38,430 bases of DNA from an uncultured Gilliamella sp. (GTDB lineage Bacteria; Pseudomonadota; Gammaproteobacteria; Enterobacterales; Enterobacteriaceae), in NCBI GenBank assembly GCA_945291235.1, contig CALYQY010000009.1:1-38430 (forward strand), written 5' to 3'. The position numbers and the translations under genes are program-made. Positions 21,645-29,182 of the stretch are shown one piece after another (within the stretch, counting starts at the first letter, position 1; the number at the start of each line of letters is the position of its first letter). The notes beneath the pieces are model-generated. The model saw nothing but the letters and a program-made list of their open reading frames with translations. It ran no database searches and was not told the origin of the DNA.

Positions 21645-21980
21645 TTAACAAGACGATTTAACTTCAACAAAACCGTCTGCATTCACTTTGACTTGATAAT
21701 GTGCAATTGAGTATTTAGCATCATCGATGCAATAGCCATCTTTCAAACGAAAACGCTGTTTTTTTAATGGGCTTGCAACATACAACTCATTTTCATGCTG
21801 TCCAATAATGCCTCGCGATAATACACTTGCTTCGGCAAAAGGATCGATATTACTGATAGCATAAAGTTCAGCGGTATCATAAGGGCGAAAAATGGCCACA
21901 TGCTCATTGCCAACCAGTGCACACACCCCTGTTTCAGGTAAAATGTCATCAAGTTTACAAATGGTTATCCATTGACTCAT
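21645..21980 (-). CDS. nirD: Nitrite reductase (NADH) small subunit NirD
   Basis: 111 residues (E. coli 108), a Rieske-like fold without the paired CxH and CxxH ligands that bind a 2Fe-2S cluster, as in other short NirD subunits. Motifs NEHVAIFRPYD, YAISNIDPF and VASPLKKQRFRLKDG are typical. It is the small subunit of cytoplasmic NADH-dependent nitrite reductase and starts one base after the nirB stop codon. Confidence 0.95.
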   Translation of the reverse strand: MSQWITICKLDDILPETGVCALVGNEHVAIFRPYDTAELYAISNIDPFAEASVLSRGIIGQHENELYVASPLKKQRFRLKDGYCIDDAKYSIAHYQVKVNADGFVEVKSSC

Positions 21981-21981
21981 A

Positions 21982-24507
21982 TTATTGCTCCTCTAACATT
22001 GCTTTACGTTCTGCTGCTGTCGCCGGGCGATGTTGTTCTCGTTCTGCGATAAATTGCACATTATCATCACGCTGATTACTATTAATAAAATGGCTAAATC
22101 GTTGTTGATTCTCTTGATGCTCAACGGTCTGTTTCCATTCACAAACCGTTAACTTGCGTAATCGTGTCATCTCTTTTTCAAGCTCGTCATTAATGCCAAG
22201 CTTATTATCAATAATGACACTTCGTAAATAATCAATTCCACCGTCTAAATTCTCCAGCCACACAGATGTTCGCTGTAATTTATCCGCAGTACGAATATAG
22301 AACATAATAAAACGGTCAAGATATTGAATTAAAGTTTGCTTATCCAAATCAGCGGCAAGTAAATCAGCATGTCGTGGCTTCATACCGCCGTTACCACAGA
22401 CATAAAGATTCCACCCCTTTTCCGTTGCGATAACACCAATATCTTTGCCTTGCGCTTCAGCACATTCACGGGTACAGCCGGAAACACCAAGTTTAAATTT
22501 ATGCGGTGCACGGATACCTTTATAGCGATTTTCCAGTTCAACACCCAAACCGACACTATCGCCTACACCATAGCGGCACCAAGTGCTACCAACACACGTT
22601 TTAGCCATTCTAAGTGCTTTAGCATAAGCATAACCACTTTCAAACCCGGCATCGATTAACTCTTTCCAAATAGCTGGCAAATCATCTTTTTGGGCGCCAA
22701 ACAGTCCAATACGCTGTGAGCCGGTTATTTTTGAATAGAGATGATATTTTTTGGCAATTTGACCAACAGCAATCAAGCCTTCTGGTGTGATTTCACCACC
22801 GGCACTACGAGGAATAACCGAATAAGTTCCATTTTTTTGAATATTACCCAAAAAGATATCATTACTATCTTGCAACGGGATTAAATTTTGTTTGAGGATA
22901 TAATCATTCCAACAAGAAGCTAGTAGTGATCCAATGGTTGGCTTACACACTTCGCAACCATAACCACTACCATGTTTTTTAATCACTTCATTGAACGATT
23001 TTAACCCTTCAACACGAATCAAATGATATAACTCTTGACGTGAATATTTGAAATGCTCACATAAAGCATGACTGACTTCGATACCTTGTTTAGCTAATTC
23101 TGAGTTTAATAGCTGAGTCACTAATGGAATACAACCACCGCAACCTGTACCAGCTTTGGTTTCAGCCTTGATTGCCGCAACCGTATGACAACCAGCATGA
23201 ATCGCATCGATAATTTTTGCTTTGGTGACATCAAAACATGAGCAAATTTGTGCCGTATCTGGCAATGCCTCAACCCCCATGGCAGGTTTAGCCCCTGCAT
23301 GAGCAGGTAAAATTAAGGTATCGGGATGCTCAGGAAGATCCATTTCATTTAACATTAACTGTAATAAATTACTGTAATCTGCCGTATCACCGACTAACAC
23401 CGCACCCAATAATCTTTTATTATCACCGCTAACCACCAGCTTTTTATAAACAGGTGCATTTTCATCTAAGTACACATAACTTCGGCTGTCAGGTGTTTTA
23501 CCTTTAGCATCACCAATGCTACCAACATCAACACCCATTAATTTCAATTTAGCGCTCATATCAGCACCGTTAAATTGGCTTTGCTCACCGATTAAATTGG
23601 CAAGTGCGACCCCAGCCATTTTATAGCCGGGCGCCACTAAACCAAACACCTTACCTTGCCAGCATGCGCACTCACCAATAGCGTAAATATCCGGATCTGA
23701 GGTTTGGCAATTATCATTAACAACAATGCCGCCTCGTTGACCAATCTCAAGCTGACAATCTTTAGCCAGTTGATCATTTGGTCTGATGCCAGTTGAAAAC
23801 ACGATAAAATCGACTTCCAGTGCAGAGCCATCAGCAAATTGCATAATCTTACCGGACGGCGTATGCACAATTTCTTGTGTATTTTTACAGGTATGAACGC
23901 CAACGCCCATTTCCTCGATTTTACGACGTAGTTGCTCACCACCCATAACATCAAGTTGTTCAGCCATTAATACCGGCGCAAATTCAACAACATGCGTTGC
24001 AACACCTAGATTTTTAAGCGCTCCGGCAGCCTCTAGCCCAAGTAAGCCCCCACCAACAACGGCGCCCGACTTACTACGCTTAGCACATTCGGCGATAGCA
24101 TCAAGGTCTTCTATTGTTCGATAAACAAAACAATCACAACCATTTGCCCCTTCAATAGGTGGAACCCAAGGATAAGATCCCGTTGCAATAATTAACTTAT
24201 CATAAGAAACAATACGACCGGTTTGTGAGTGAACCTCTTTACGTTGACGATTAATTAAGATAGCGCGCTCATTCAGTAGTACATTGATATTGTTTTCTTC
24301 ATAAAGTCCAGCTCGAACAAGTGAAAGTGCTTCAGCGGTATAGTCAGAAAAATAAGAAGAAAGATGCACACGGTCATAAGCAAGGCGAGGCTCTTCACAA
24401 AAGATAGTAATATTGAACTGATCAGACAACGATTTACCAACTAACTCCTCGATAAAGCGGTGCCCAACCATCCCATTACCAATGATAACGAGATTGGTTT
24501 TACTCAT
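21982..24507 (-). CDS. nirB: Nitrite reductase (NADH) large subunit NirB
   Basis: 841-residue siroheme enzyme reducing nitrite to ammonia with NADH. The N-terminal FAD/NAD oxidoreductase has IIGNGMVGHRFIEEL and GGGLLGLEAAGAL. A BFD-like [2Fe-2S] domain follows (CSCFDVTKAKI, GTGCGGC). The sulfite/nitrite reductase half has the siroheme/[4Fe-4S] cysteines in TCVGSTWCRYG and SGCTRECAEAQGKD. Length is close to E. coli NirB (847). First gene of nirBDC-cysG. Its ribosome-binding site GGAG lies at 24518-24515 in a region that can pair imperfectly with the RyhB-like RNA core. A NarL-type site lies upstream. Confidence 0.97.
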   Translation of the reverse strand: MSKTNLVIIGNGMVGHRFIEELVGKSLSDQFNITIFCEEPRLAYDRVHLSSYFSDYTAEALSLVRAGLYEENNINVLLNERAILINRQRKEVHSQTGRIVSYDKLIIATGSYPWVPPIEGANGCDCFVYRTIEDLDAIAECAKRSKSGAVVGGGLLGLEAAGALKNLGVATHVVEFAPVLMAEQLDVMGGEQLRRKIEEMGVGVHTCKNTQEIVHTPSGKIMQFADGSALEVDFIVFSTGIRPNDQLAKDCQLEIGQRGGIVVNDNCQTSDPDIYAIGECACWQGKVFGLVAPGYKMAGVALANLIGEQSQFNGADMSAKLKLMGVDVGSIGDAKGKTPDSRSYVYLDENAPVYKKLVVSGDNKRLLGAVLVGDTADYSNLLQLMLNEMDLPEHPDTLILPAHAGAKPAMGVEALPDTAQICSCFDVTKAKIIDAIHAGCHTVAAIKAETKAGTGCGGCIPLVTQLLNSELAKQGIEVSHALCEHFKYSRQELYHLIRVEGLKSFNEVIKKHGSGYGCEVCKPTIGSLLASCWNDYILKQNLIPLQDSNDIFLGNIQKNGTYSVIPRSAGGEITPEGLIAVGQIAKKYHLYSKITGSQRIGLFGAQKDDLPAIWKELIDAGFESGYAYAKALRMAKTCVGSTWCRYGVGDSVGLGVELENRYKGIRAPHKFKLGVSGCTRECAEAQGKDIGVIATEKGWNLYVCGNGGMKPRHADLLAADLDKQTLIQYLDRFIMFYIRTADKLQRTSVWLENLDGGIDYLRSVIIDNKLGINDELEKEMTRLRKLTVCEWKQTVEHQENQQRFSHFINSNQRDDNVQFIAEREQHRPATAAERKAMLEEQ

Positions 24508-24602
24508 ACAAATGCTCCAATTTTATTTTAATTCAATTATTTAATTTATTACTGATAGCTATTGTATGTGACTTTGACAAGAATATAATTACCCTCAAGG
24601 AT

Positions 24603-24618
24603 TACCACTTTAGTAGTA
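24603..24618. promoter_or_regulatory. NarL/NarP 7-2-7 site upstream of nirB
   Basis: TACCACT-TT-AGTAGTA: two inverted heptamers spaced by two bases, fitting the TACYYMT consensus with one mismatch in each half. It is centred about 56 bases upstream of the nirB -10-like box. With narXL next door this is a reasonable nitrate-control site. Confidence 0.55.
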
Positions 24619-24996
24619 ATCCACAGAACAATATTTAAAACAAAGAATTACAGATAACGGCTTCATGACTTTATCGAATTTGGTTAGGTTGATATTGCAC
24701 TCGATTTTGTTATCAATAATCACCAATCAAAAAATCAGCATTAATATACTTACTAAGTACTACTTGTCATGAAAGATAACAGTCTATGATTTAAGCATGA
24801 TCAGATTAAAAAGTTGCTGGTTTAACGGTGAAGAAAGTTCCCGGCTATTAATTAAATATAGTCAACTATAAGGCAGACCAAAATAGCAAAGTAAGCACTT
24901 AATCCCGTTACAAGTAATGTCATAAAAACCTTAATTATCAATACAATCGCTAATAAATTATCAGGAGATTGATTAACACCGTTTTAAGTTAAAAAA

Positions 24997-25036
24997 CAAC
25001 AAATTTTGTTGCCAATTGAGATTAAAATAGTATAAT
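24997..25036 (+). promoter_or_regulatory. Promoter and likely operator of the marR-type gene
   Basis: TTGCCA (25009-25014), 16 bases, TATAAT (25031-25036). A perfect palindrome CAACAAATTTTGTTG (24997-25011) overlaps the -35, a good position for autorepression by the MarR-type product. Confidence 0.65.
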
Positions 25037-25066
25037 TAGCCGACTAAATAAATTGAGTAGTGATAA

Positions 25067-25564
25067 TTGAATTACAAGTCTAGAGTACTTCCGTCTCGTG
25101 AAACCTTAGCACGAGCTCAAAGATTTAATGATGAAATTGTCGATGTTTCAGGCGTCGATCTCGTTTTAAGCTTGATTACCACAGCTGATTTAATACGATC
25201 TAATATTTATGCACAACTTGCTAAAGATTATGATGTTTCTGAAGGCAAGTTTGCCTTATTAATGTCACTGTTTTCCGAAGGTGAAACTTGTGCAAGCGAT
25301 CTTGCATTACGTATAGGAGTGACACCAGCAACAGTATCGGTAATGGTTAAACGAATGCTAGCAGCAACCAACCCACTTATATCCATGACAAAAAATGATG
25401 AAGATGGTCGGTCACGTTTAATTACATTAACGCAAGCAGGCATAACATTAATTCAAAATGCATTACCCAATCACCTAAAATCGATTCGTGCTTTTGCTCA
25501 GGTTTTAAATCCACAAGAACAAGAATCTTTAATATTGATGTTACGTAAATTATTACGAAAATAA
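25067..25564 (+). CDS. MarR-family transcriptional regulator
   Basis: 165 residues with the winged helix-turn-helix of MarR proteins: CASDLALRIGVTPATVSVMVKRML as recognition region and the wing in MTKNDEDGRSRLITLTQAG. The start is a TTG codon; no ATG in frame lies upstream of the domain, and the spacing from the TATAAT box (30 bases) fits. It probably controls the two transport genes downstream, 58 bases away, and itself via the palindrome over its promoter. The ligand cannot be told from sequence. The 18-base leader segment before it is nearly repeated before the next gene. Confidence 0.85.
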   Translation: MNYKSRVLPSRETLARAQRFNDEIVDVSGVDLVLSLITTADLIRSNIYAQLAKDYDVSEGKFALLMSLFSEGETCASDLALRIGVTPATVSVMVKRMLAATNPLISMTKNDEDGRSRLITLTQAGITLIQNALPNHLKSIRAFAQVLNPQEQESLILMLRKLLRK

Positions 25565-25565
25565 C

Positions 25566-25587
25566 TGACTTTATTAGCATAAAGTCA
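25566..25587 (+). terminator. Hairpin between the marR-type and hlyD-type genes
   Basis: TGACTTTAT and ATAAAGTCA form a perfect 9-bp stem around TAGC, directly after the marR stop, followed by TCTTACTTTACTT. It may partly terminate or attenuate transcription into the transport genes. The following tract is not a pure T-run. Confidence 0.5.
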
Positions 25588-25622
25588 TCTTACTTTACTT
25601 AAATACTTAGCTGACTAAATAA

Positions 25623-26753
25623 ATGGAAAATAAGCTATATATGAAAAAAAATATCAAAATCCCAGTTATATTTTTATTAATATTAACTTTTGCATCATTC
25701 TTAATCTTTTTAGGCTCACGAAACGACGCTGTAACTGTTGCCAAAAGCATCAAATCTGGCGTATTAACTGCTGATGAGATTAACATTGCCTTTCAAAATG
25801 TGGGCGGAAAACTCATTAAACGTTACGTGCAAGAGTCACAAATAGTGAAAAAGGGTGATCTTTTAATGCAACTCGAAGATGTCGATACAAAATTAGCTAT
25901 TAACCGTCTTCAAGCACAAGTTGACAGCCAAAAGGCAATGGTTGCTCAAGAGCAAGCCGCCATTGAAATCACCGAAAATGAAACTAACCTAAATGAGTTA
26001 TCAACATGGCGTAAAATTGAAGAGGTTAAAGCCAATTTAGAAGCGGCAAAATCGACAGAAAATTTAAATCGCATTGAGTATAACCGTTACATGCAAATGC
26101 GTAAAGGCGGTAACACATCGCAATCGCAACTCGATAATGTCAGTAATGCTTATACCGCATCAAAAATGCAAGTGTTGCAAATTAAAAGCCAGCTATCAAC
26201 ACTGATGATTGGTGCAACACCAGAGCAAGTCAGCCAGTTTGAACAAACACAAGATGCAACCGGTATGACTTTACAATCAATCACCATTGCCAGACAAAAA
26301 CTGCAAAATCGCCAAAATCAGTTAGCTCAACTCAAAGCACAACTGGCTCAAGCTGAAACAGAATTAGAACAGTTACAAATCAATTATAAACGTCTTACTT
26401 TAACTGCTCCGGAAGACGGTAAAGTTTTAAAACTGATGTTTGAAGATGGCGAAATGGTACCAAATGGTGCGCCAGCGGTATTGTTAGAAACCGATCGAAA
26501 ATATATCGACATTTATGTTAACGAAAAAATGGTCAACGATTATCAGCCCGGCACCATGGTAAAAGCCAATGTTATTGCACTTGATAAAGAAGTAAAAGGT
26601 AAAGTTCGTTTTGCAACTGCCGCACCGTCTTTCGCTGACCTCCGTATGACACGGGAACGAGGGCAAGCGGATTTAACTTCTTACCAAGTCAGAATTTATA
26701 TGGAATCTATTCCACATCTATTAACCGGAATGACACTTGAGGTCGATCAATGA
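25623..26753 (+). CDS. HlyD-family membrane fusion protein
   Basis: 376-residue periplasmic adaptor anchored by one N-terminal transmembrane segment (about 11-31). A split lipoyl/barrel-sandwich domain (FQNVGGKLIKRYVQESQIVKKGDLL and LTAPEDGKVLKLMFEDGE) flanks a long coiled coil rich in Q, A and L (about 95-265). A beta-barrel domain follows. Closest in style to E. coli YhiI and YbhG. It would join an inner-membrane exporter to an outer-membrane channel. ATG 25623 and ATG 25641 (MKKNIK) are both possible starts; neither has a clear ribosome-binding site. The stop overlaps the next gene (ATGA). Confidence 0.85.
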   Translation: MENKLYMKKNIKIPVIFLLILTFASFLIFLGSRNDAVTVAKSIKSGVLTADEINIAFQNVGGKLIKRYVQESQIVKKGDLLMQLEDVDTKLAINRLQAQVDSQKAMVAQEQAAIEITENETNLNELSTWRKIEEVKANLEAAKSTENLNRIEYNRYMQMRKGGNTSQSQLDNVSNAYTASKMQVLQIKSQLSTLMIGATPEQVSQFEQTQDATGMTLQSITIARQKLQNRQNQLAQLKAQLAQAETELEQLQINYKRLTLTAPEDGKVLKLMFEDGEMVPNGAPAVLLETDRKYIDIYVNEKMVNDYQPGTMVKANVIALDKEVKGKVRFATAAPSFADLRMTRERGQADLTSYQVRIYMESIPHLLTGMTLEVDQ

Positions 26754-27919
26754 TGCAAAACATCATTAAATCTATTCTTGAAGAGCTTGACGCAATGTTG
26801 TCAGGCCATTTTATACCTTACTATAAAGTTGCCATTGGCTTAGCGGCAATTGTTGCGCTGGTTTTCTCAATAGTACTGAGTCACGGCGCTGTATTTGAAG
26901 GCAAAATTGCCGTTATTGATCTTGACGGTTCGAACTATTCAACCGAACTAATTAGTAAAGTGAATACTTCGCCTTACATTGAAGTTTCCGAAGTTATTCG
27001 CTCACCGGTAAACCCAATTACCTTAGTTTCGCATGATCGTAATTTAGGCGTGTTATACATTCCTAAAGGTTTAGAAAAAAGCCTAAAACGAGGTGATCAA
27101 ACTGTTCGTTTAGGTTATTTTGCCGATGATACTAATGATGCGCAAAACGCTAAAGTATTACAAAGCCTTAATGAATATATCCCAGAATTAGGTGCCGAAC
27201 TGAGTGTCGGTAAAGTTGCTGCATTAGGATTAGGACGTGAAGCTACTGAAGCGACCTTATCGCCAATGCAACTTAAAACACGGTATATGTTTAACCCAGC
27301 CAGTTCATCAACAATATCAACTATCATCTACTTTGTGTACTTTTTCTCATCACTGACTTATGGATTAACTTCACTGATGATTGTTGGTCGACTAAAAGTT
27401 ACCGGCATGTGGGAAATGGCATTAGAACGAGGGTTTGTATCACTCTTAGCAAGAACGATCCCCTACGCACTTTTTTATACAACAGGATTAACCTTAATTA
27501 CTGCGGTGCTGGTGATTTTTGGGCAATTGCGTTTTGACGGTAACTATTTTGCATTTGTGCCGAGTATCTTTATGACCGGACTGGCTTTCGGTTGGCTAGG
27601 CTTACTCCTATCTTGGACAACCAATAACCCGGGCGAAGGTGCCAGCCGGATGATTTTCCTGGTACCACCAGGATTTATTATGGGCGGTTCAACCATGGCG
27701 GTCGGCATAATGCCAATTTGGACATACTATGTCAGCCATGCATTTCCTTTAGTCTGGTTATTTCGATTCTTCCGCGATTTTGCCATGCGAGGGCGATCAT
27801 TGGTTGATATGCTAGCAACTTATGGTATGTACATTATCTATTTAACTGTGATTGCTTTTGTCGTGATGTTAGTGGTTGAACGGGTAAAAAAACCAGCAGA
27901 GCAAGCGCAATTAAATTAA
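26750..27919 (+). CDS. ABC-2 type transporter permease
   Basis: 389 residues: an N-terminal membrane helix (about 26-46), a large extracytoplasmic domain starting AVIDLDGSNYSTELISKV, then five hydrophobic segments, the layout of ABC2_membrane_3 proteins such as YhhJ/YbhR. The LVPPGFIMGGSTMAVG stretch and the FPLVWLFRFFRDFAMRG tail fit the family. Such permeases normally need an ATP-binding subunit, yet none is encoded next to it. It overlaps the HlyD-type gene by 4 bases, so both are translated together. A strong terminator follows at 27934-27976. Substrate unknown. Confidence 0.82.
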   Translation: MMQNIIKSILEELDAMLSGHFIPYYKVAIGLAAIVALVFSIVLSHGAVFEGKIAVIDLDGSNYSTELISKVNTSPYIEVSEVIRSPVNPITLVSHDRNLGVLYIPKGLEKSLKRGDQTVRLGYFADDTNDAQNAKVLQSLNEYIPELGAELSVGKVAALGLGREATEATLSPMQLKTRYMFNPASSSTISTIIYFVYFFSSLTYGLTSLMIVGRLKVTGMWEMALERGFVSLLARTIPYALFYTTGLTLITAVLVIFGQLRFDGNYFAFVPSIFMTGLAFGWLGLLLSWTTNNPGEGASRMIFLVPPGFIMGGSTMAVGIMPIWTYYVSHAFPLVWLFRFFRDFAMRGRSLVDMLATYGMYIIYLTVIAFVVMLVVERVKKPAEQAQLN

Positions 27920-27933
27920 TCTATTCAAACATA

Positions 27934-27976
27934 AGTTATTGAAACACTCCGGGGTTTCAATAACTTTCTTTTTTTT
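27934..27976 (+). terminator. Intrinsic terminator after the ABC permease gene
   Basis: Perfect 12-bp stem AGTTATTGAAAC / GTTTCAATAACT with an 8-base loop, followed by TTCTTTTTTTT. Confidence 0.92.
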
Positions 27977-28072
27977 CGCTGTTTTCTTTTTGGTTTTTAC
28001 ACTAAAAATAGCTTCAATATTTGGGTAAACAGCTCAAAGCCTTTAAGTTTATTGGGTATTAATTGCTCATTT

Positions 28073-28088
28073 TGTGATATTCATCACA
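28073..28088. promoter_or_regulatory. CRP (cAMP receptor protein) site upstream of agaR
   Basis: TGTGA-TATTCA-TCACA is a perfect match to both CRP half-sites with the correct 6-base spacing. It lies 262 bases before the agaR start; -10-like boxes TATCAT (28115-28120) and TAAAAT (28123-28128) follow it. Suggests catabolite control of the aga operon. Confidence 0.8.
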
Positions 28089-28260
28089 CTTCAAAATGAA
28101 ATTAGCCTTATTTTTATCATTCTAAAATATTTTTCTTATCGTCACTAATTTTGCCTTAATTGATTGAATTATCGAAGCAATATTACCTTTCCTTGCCGCT
28201 AAAGGGCACCTTCCCCCCTTTCAATTCATTTCAAACGAAAGCATTTTCTGTTCTTTTTTA

Positions 28261-28310
28261 ACAAAATGAGTTTTGTGACTTATTTATCGTTTTTCGATCC
28301 TTTTCGTATG
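28261..28310. promoter_or_regulatory. Candidate AgaR operator region
   Basis: ACAAAA/TTTTGT inverted repeat (28261-28276), then TTTTCGATCC and TTTTCGTATG in tandem with a 10-base period (28291-28310), 40-90 bases before agaR. DeoR-family operators, including the TTTCRTTT-rich AgaR box of E. coli, often have repeated short elements. No direct match to the full box is claimed. Confidence 0.35.
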
Positions 28311-28350
28311 TTTAAATCGAATAACACAATGAAAACAAATTAAGAATTAT

Positions 28351-29133
28351 ATGAATAATGAAATAATTAATGCATTACAACGACGAGAAAAAATTATTCA
28401 CCTCCTCGGTAAAAAAAACACAGTAACAGTTAACAAACTCAGTAAATTATTTAACGTTTCAACTGTCACCATTCGCAATGACCTGCGTTACTTAGAGCAA
28501 AAAGGTTGTGTATTACGCTCCTACGGTGGCGCAATGCTAAACAAAACTTTTGCTTTCGATCGCCCTTTATTGGATAAAAGTCGCATTAATTCAACCATTA
28601 AAAACAAAATCGCTCAAAAAGCGGCAGCAATGGTGCACGACGGCGATCGAATTATCCTCGACTCAGGCTCAACGACAGCGGCGATGGTGCCCTATTTACG
28701 CCAAAAACAAAATCTTATTGTCTTTACTAATGCCATTAATATTGCCTACGACTTATCAACTAATACCGATATTGAAGTAATTATTGCCGGCGGCAATATT
28801 CGCAAAAATGCTTACTCCATTTCGGGACCTACCGTTGAACAGCAATTAAAAATGTACCACTTCAATAAACTCTTTTTAGGTGTTGACGGATTTGATTTAA
28901 GCGCCGGCATAACCACACCTAATTTTGGTGAAGCATCGGTTAACCGTGTCATGTGTCAGGTTTCGGGGCAAATTATCGCTGTCACCGACTCAAGCAAATT
29001 TGGTCGTAAAAGCTTTTGTATGATTGAAAAGATTAACCCAATTGAAACACTGGTCACTGACTCAAAAATCCCCAAAGAATACTTAACGCAATTACATACT
29101 TTAGGCATTAATGTTGTTATTGCAGATATATAA
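28351..29133 (+). CDS. agaR: DeoR-family regulator AgaR
   Basis: 260-residue repressor of amino-sugar use. The N-terminal DeoR helix-turn-helix (VTVNKLSKLFNVSTVTIRND, LRSYGGA) is followed by the sugar-phosphate sensing domain (DSGSTTAAM, FTNAINIA, AGGNIRK, LFLGVDGFD, VTDSSKFGRKS). It resembles E. coli AgaR (269). Its place at the head of agaS-agaVWEFA makes GalNAc/galactosamine metabolites the likely inducer. It probably also controls the convergent lacC-gatY-hxpA operon (inference). Confidence 0.9.
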   Translation: MNNEIINALQRREKIIHLLGKKNTVTVNKLSKLFNVSTVTIRNDLRYLEQKGCVLRSYGGAMLNKTFAFDRPLLDKSRINSTIKNKIAQKAAAMVHDGDRIILDSGSTTAAMVPYLRQKQNLIVFTNAINIAYDLSTNTDIEVIIAGGNIRKNAYSISGPTVEQQLKMYHFNKLFLGVDGFDLSAGITTPNFGEASVNRVMCQVSGQIIAVTDSSKFGRKSFCMIEKINPIETLVTDSKIPKEYLTQLHTLGINVVIADI

Positions 29134-29182
29134 ACAGCCTCTTTTTTAACCAGATAAACACTTAATAAATAGGATAAAGAAC

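Larger units (their letters stand above)
24508..25066. other. Divergent spacer between nirB and the marR-type gene
   Basis: No gene is seen in 559 bases. It holds a nirB-side -10-like box (TACAAT, minus strand 24566-24561), a NarL-type palindrome at 24603-24618, a degenerate FNR-like element on the minus strand at 24598-24585 (TTGAG-GGTA-ATTAT), and the marR promoter at the right end. The middle part, about 24640-24990, shows nothing recognisable. Confidence 0.5.
27920..28350. other. Spacer between the transport operon and agaR
   Basis: 431 bases without a gene. Contains the terminator at 27934-27976, a consensus CRP site at 28073-28088, a perfect inverted repeat ACAAAA-TGAG-TTTTGT at 28261-28276 and the tandem TTTTCG repeats at 28291-28310. 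Confidence 0.6.

Noticed and set aside
22369..22659. 96-codon frame on the plus strand inside nirB
   Set aside because: Antisense shadow of the siroheme domain of nirB with no ribosome-binding site or recognisable domain.
24585..24598. FNR site upstream of nirB
   Set aside because: TTGAG-GGTA-ATTAT matches only part of TTGAT-N4-ATCAA and its centre falls a few bases off the -41.5 position relative to the -10-like box, so it is not called as a feature.
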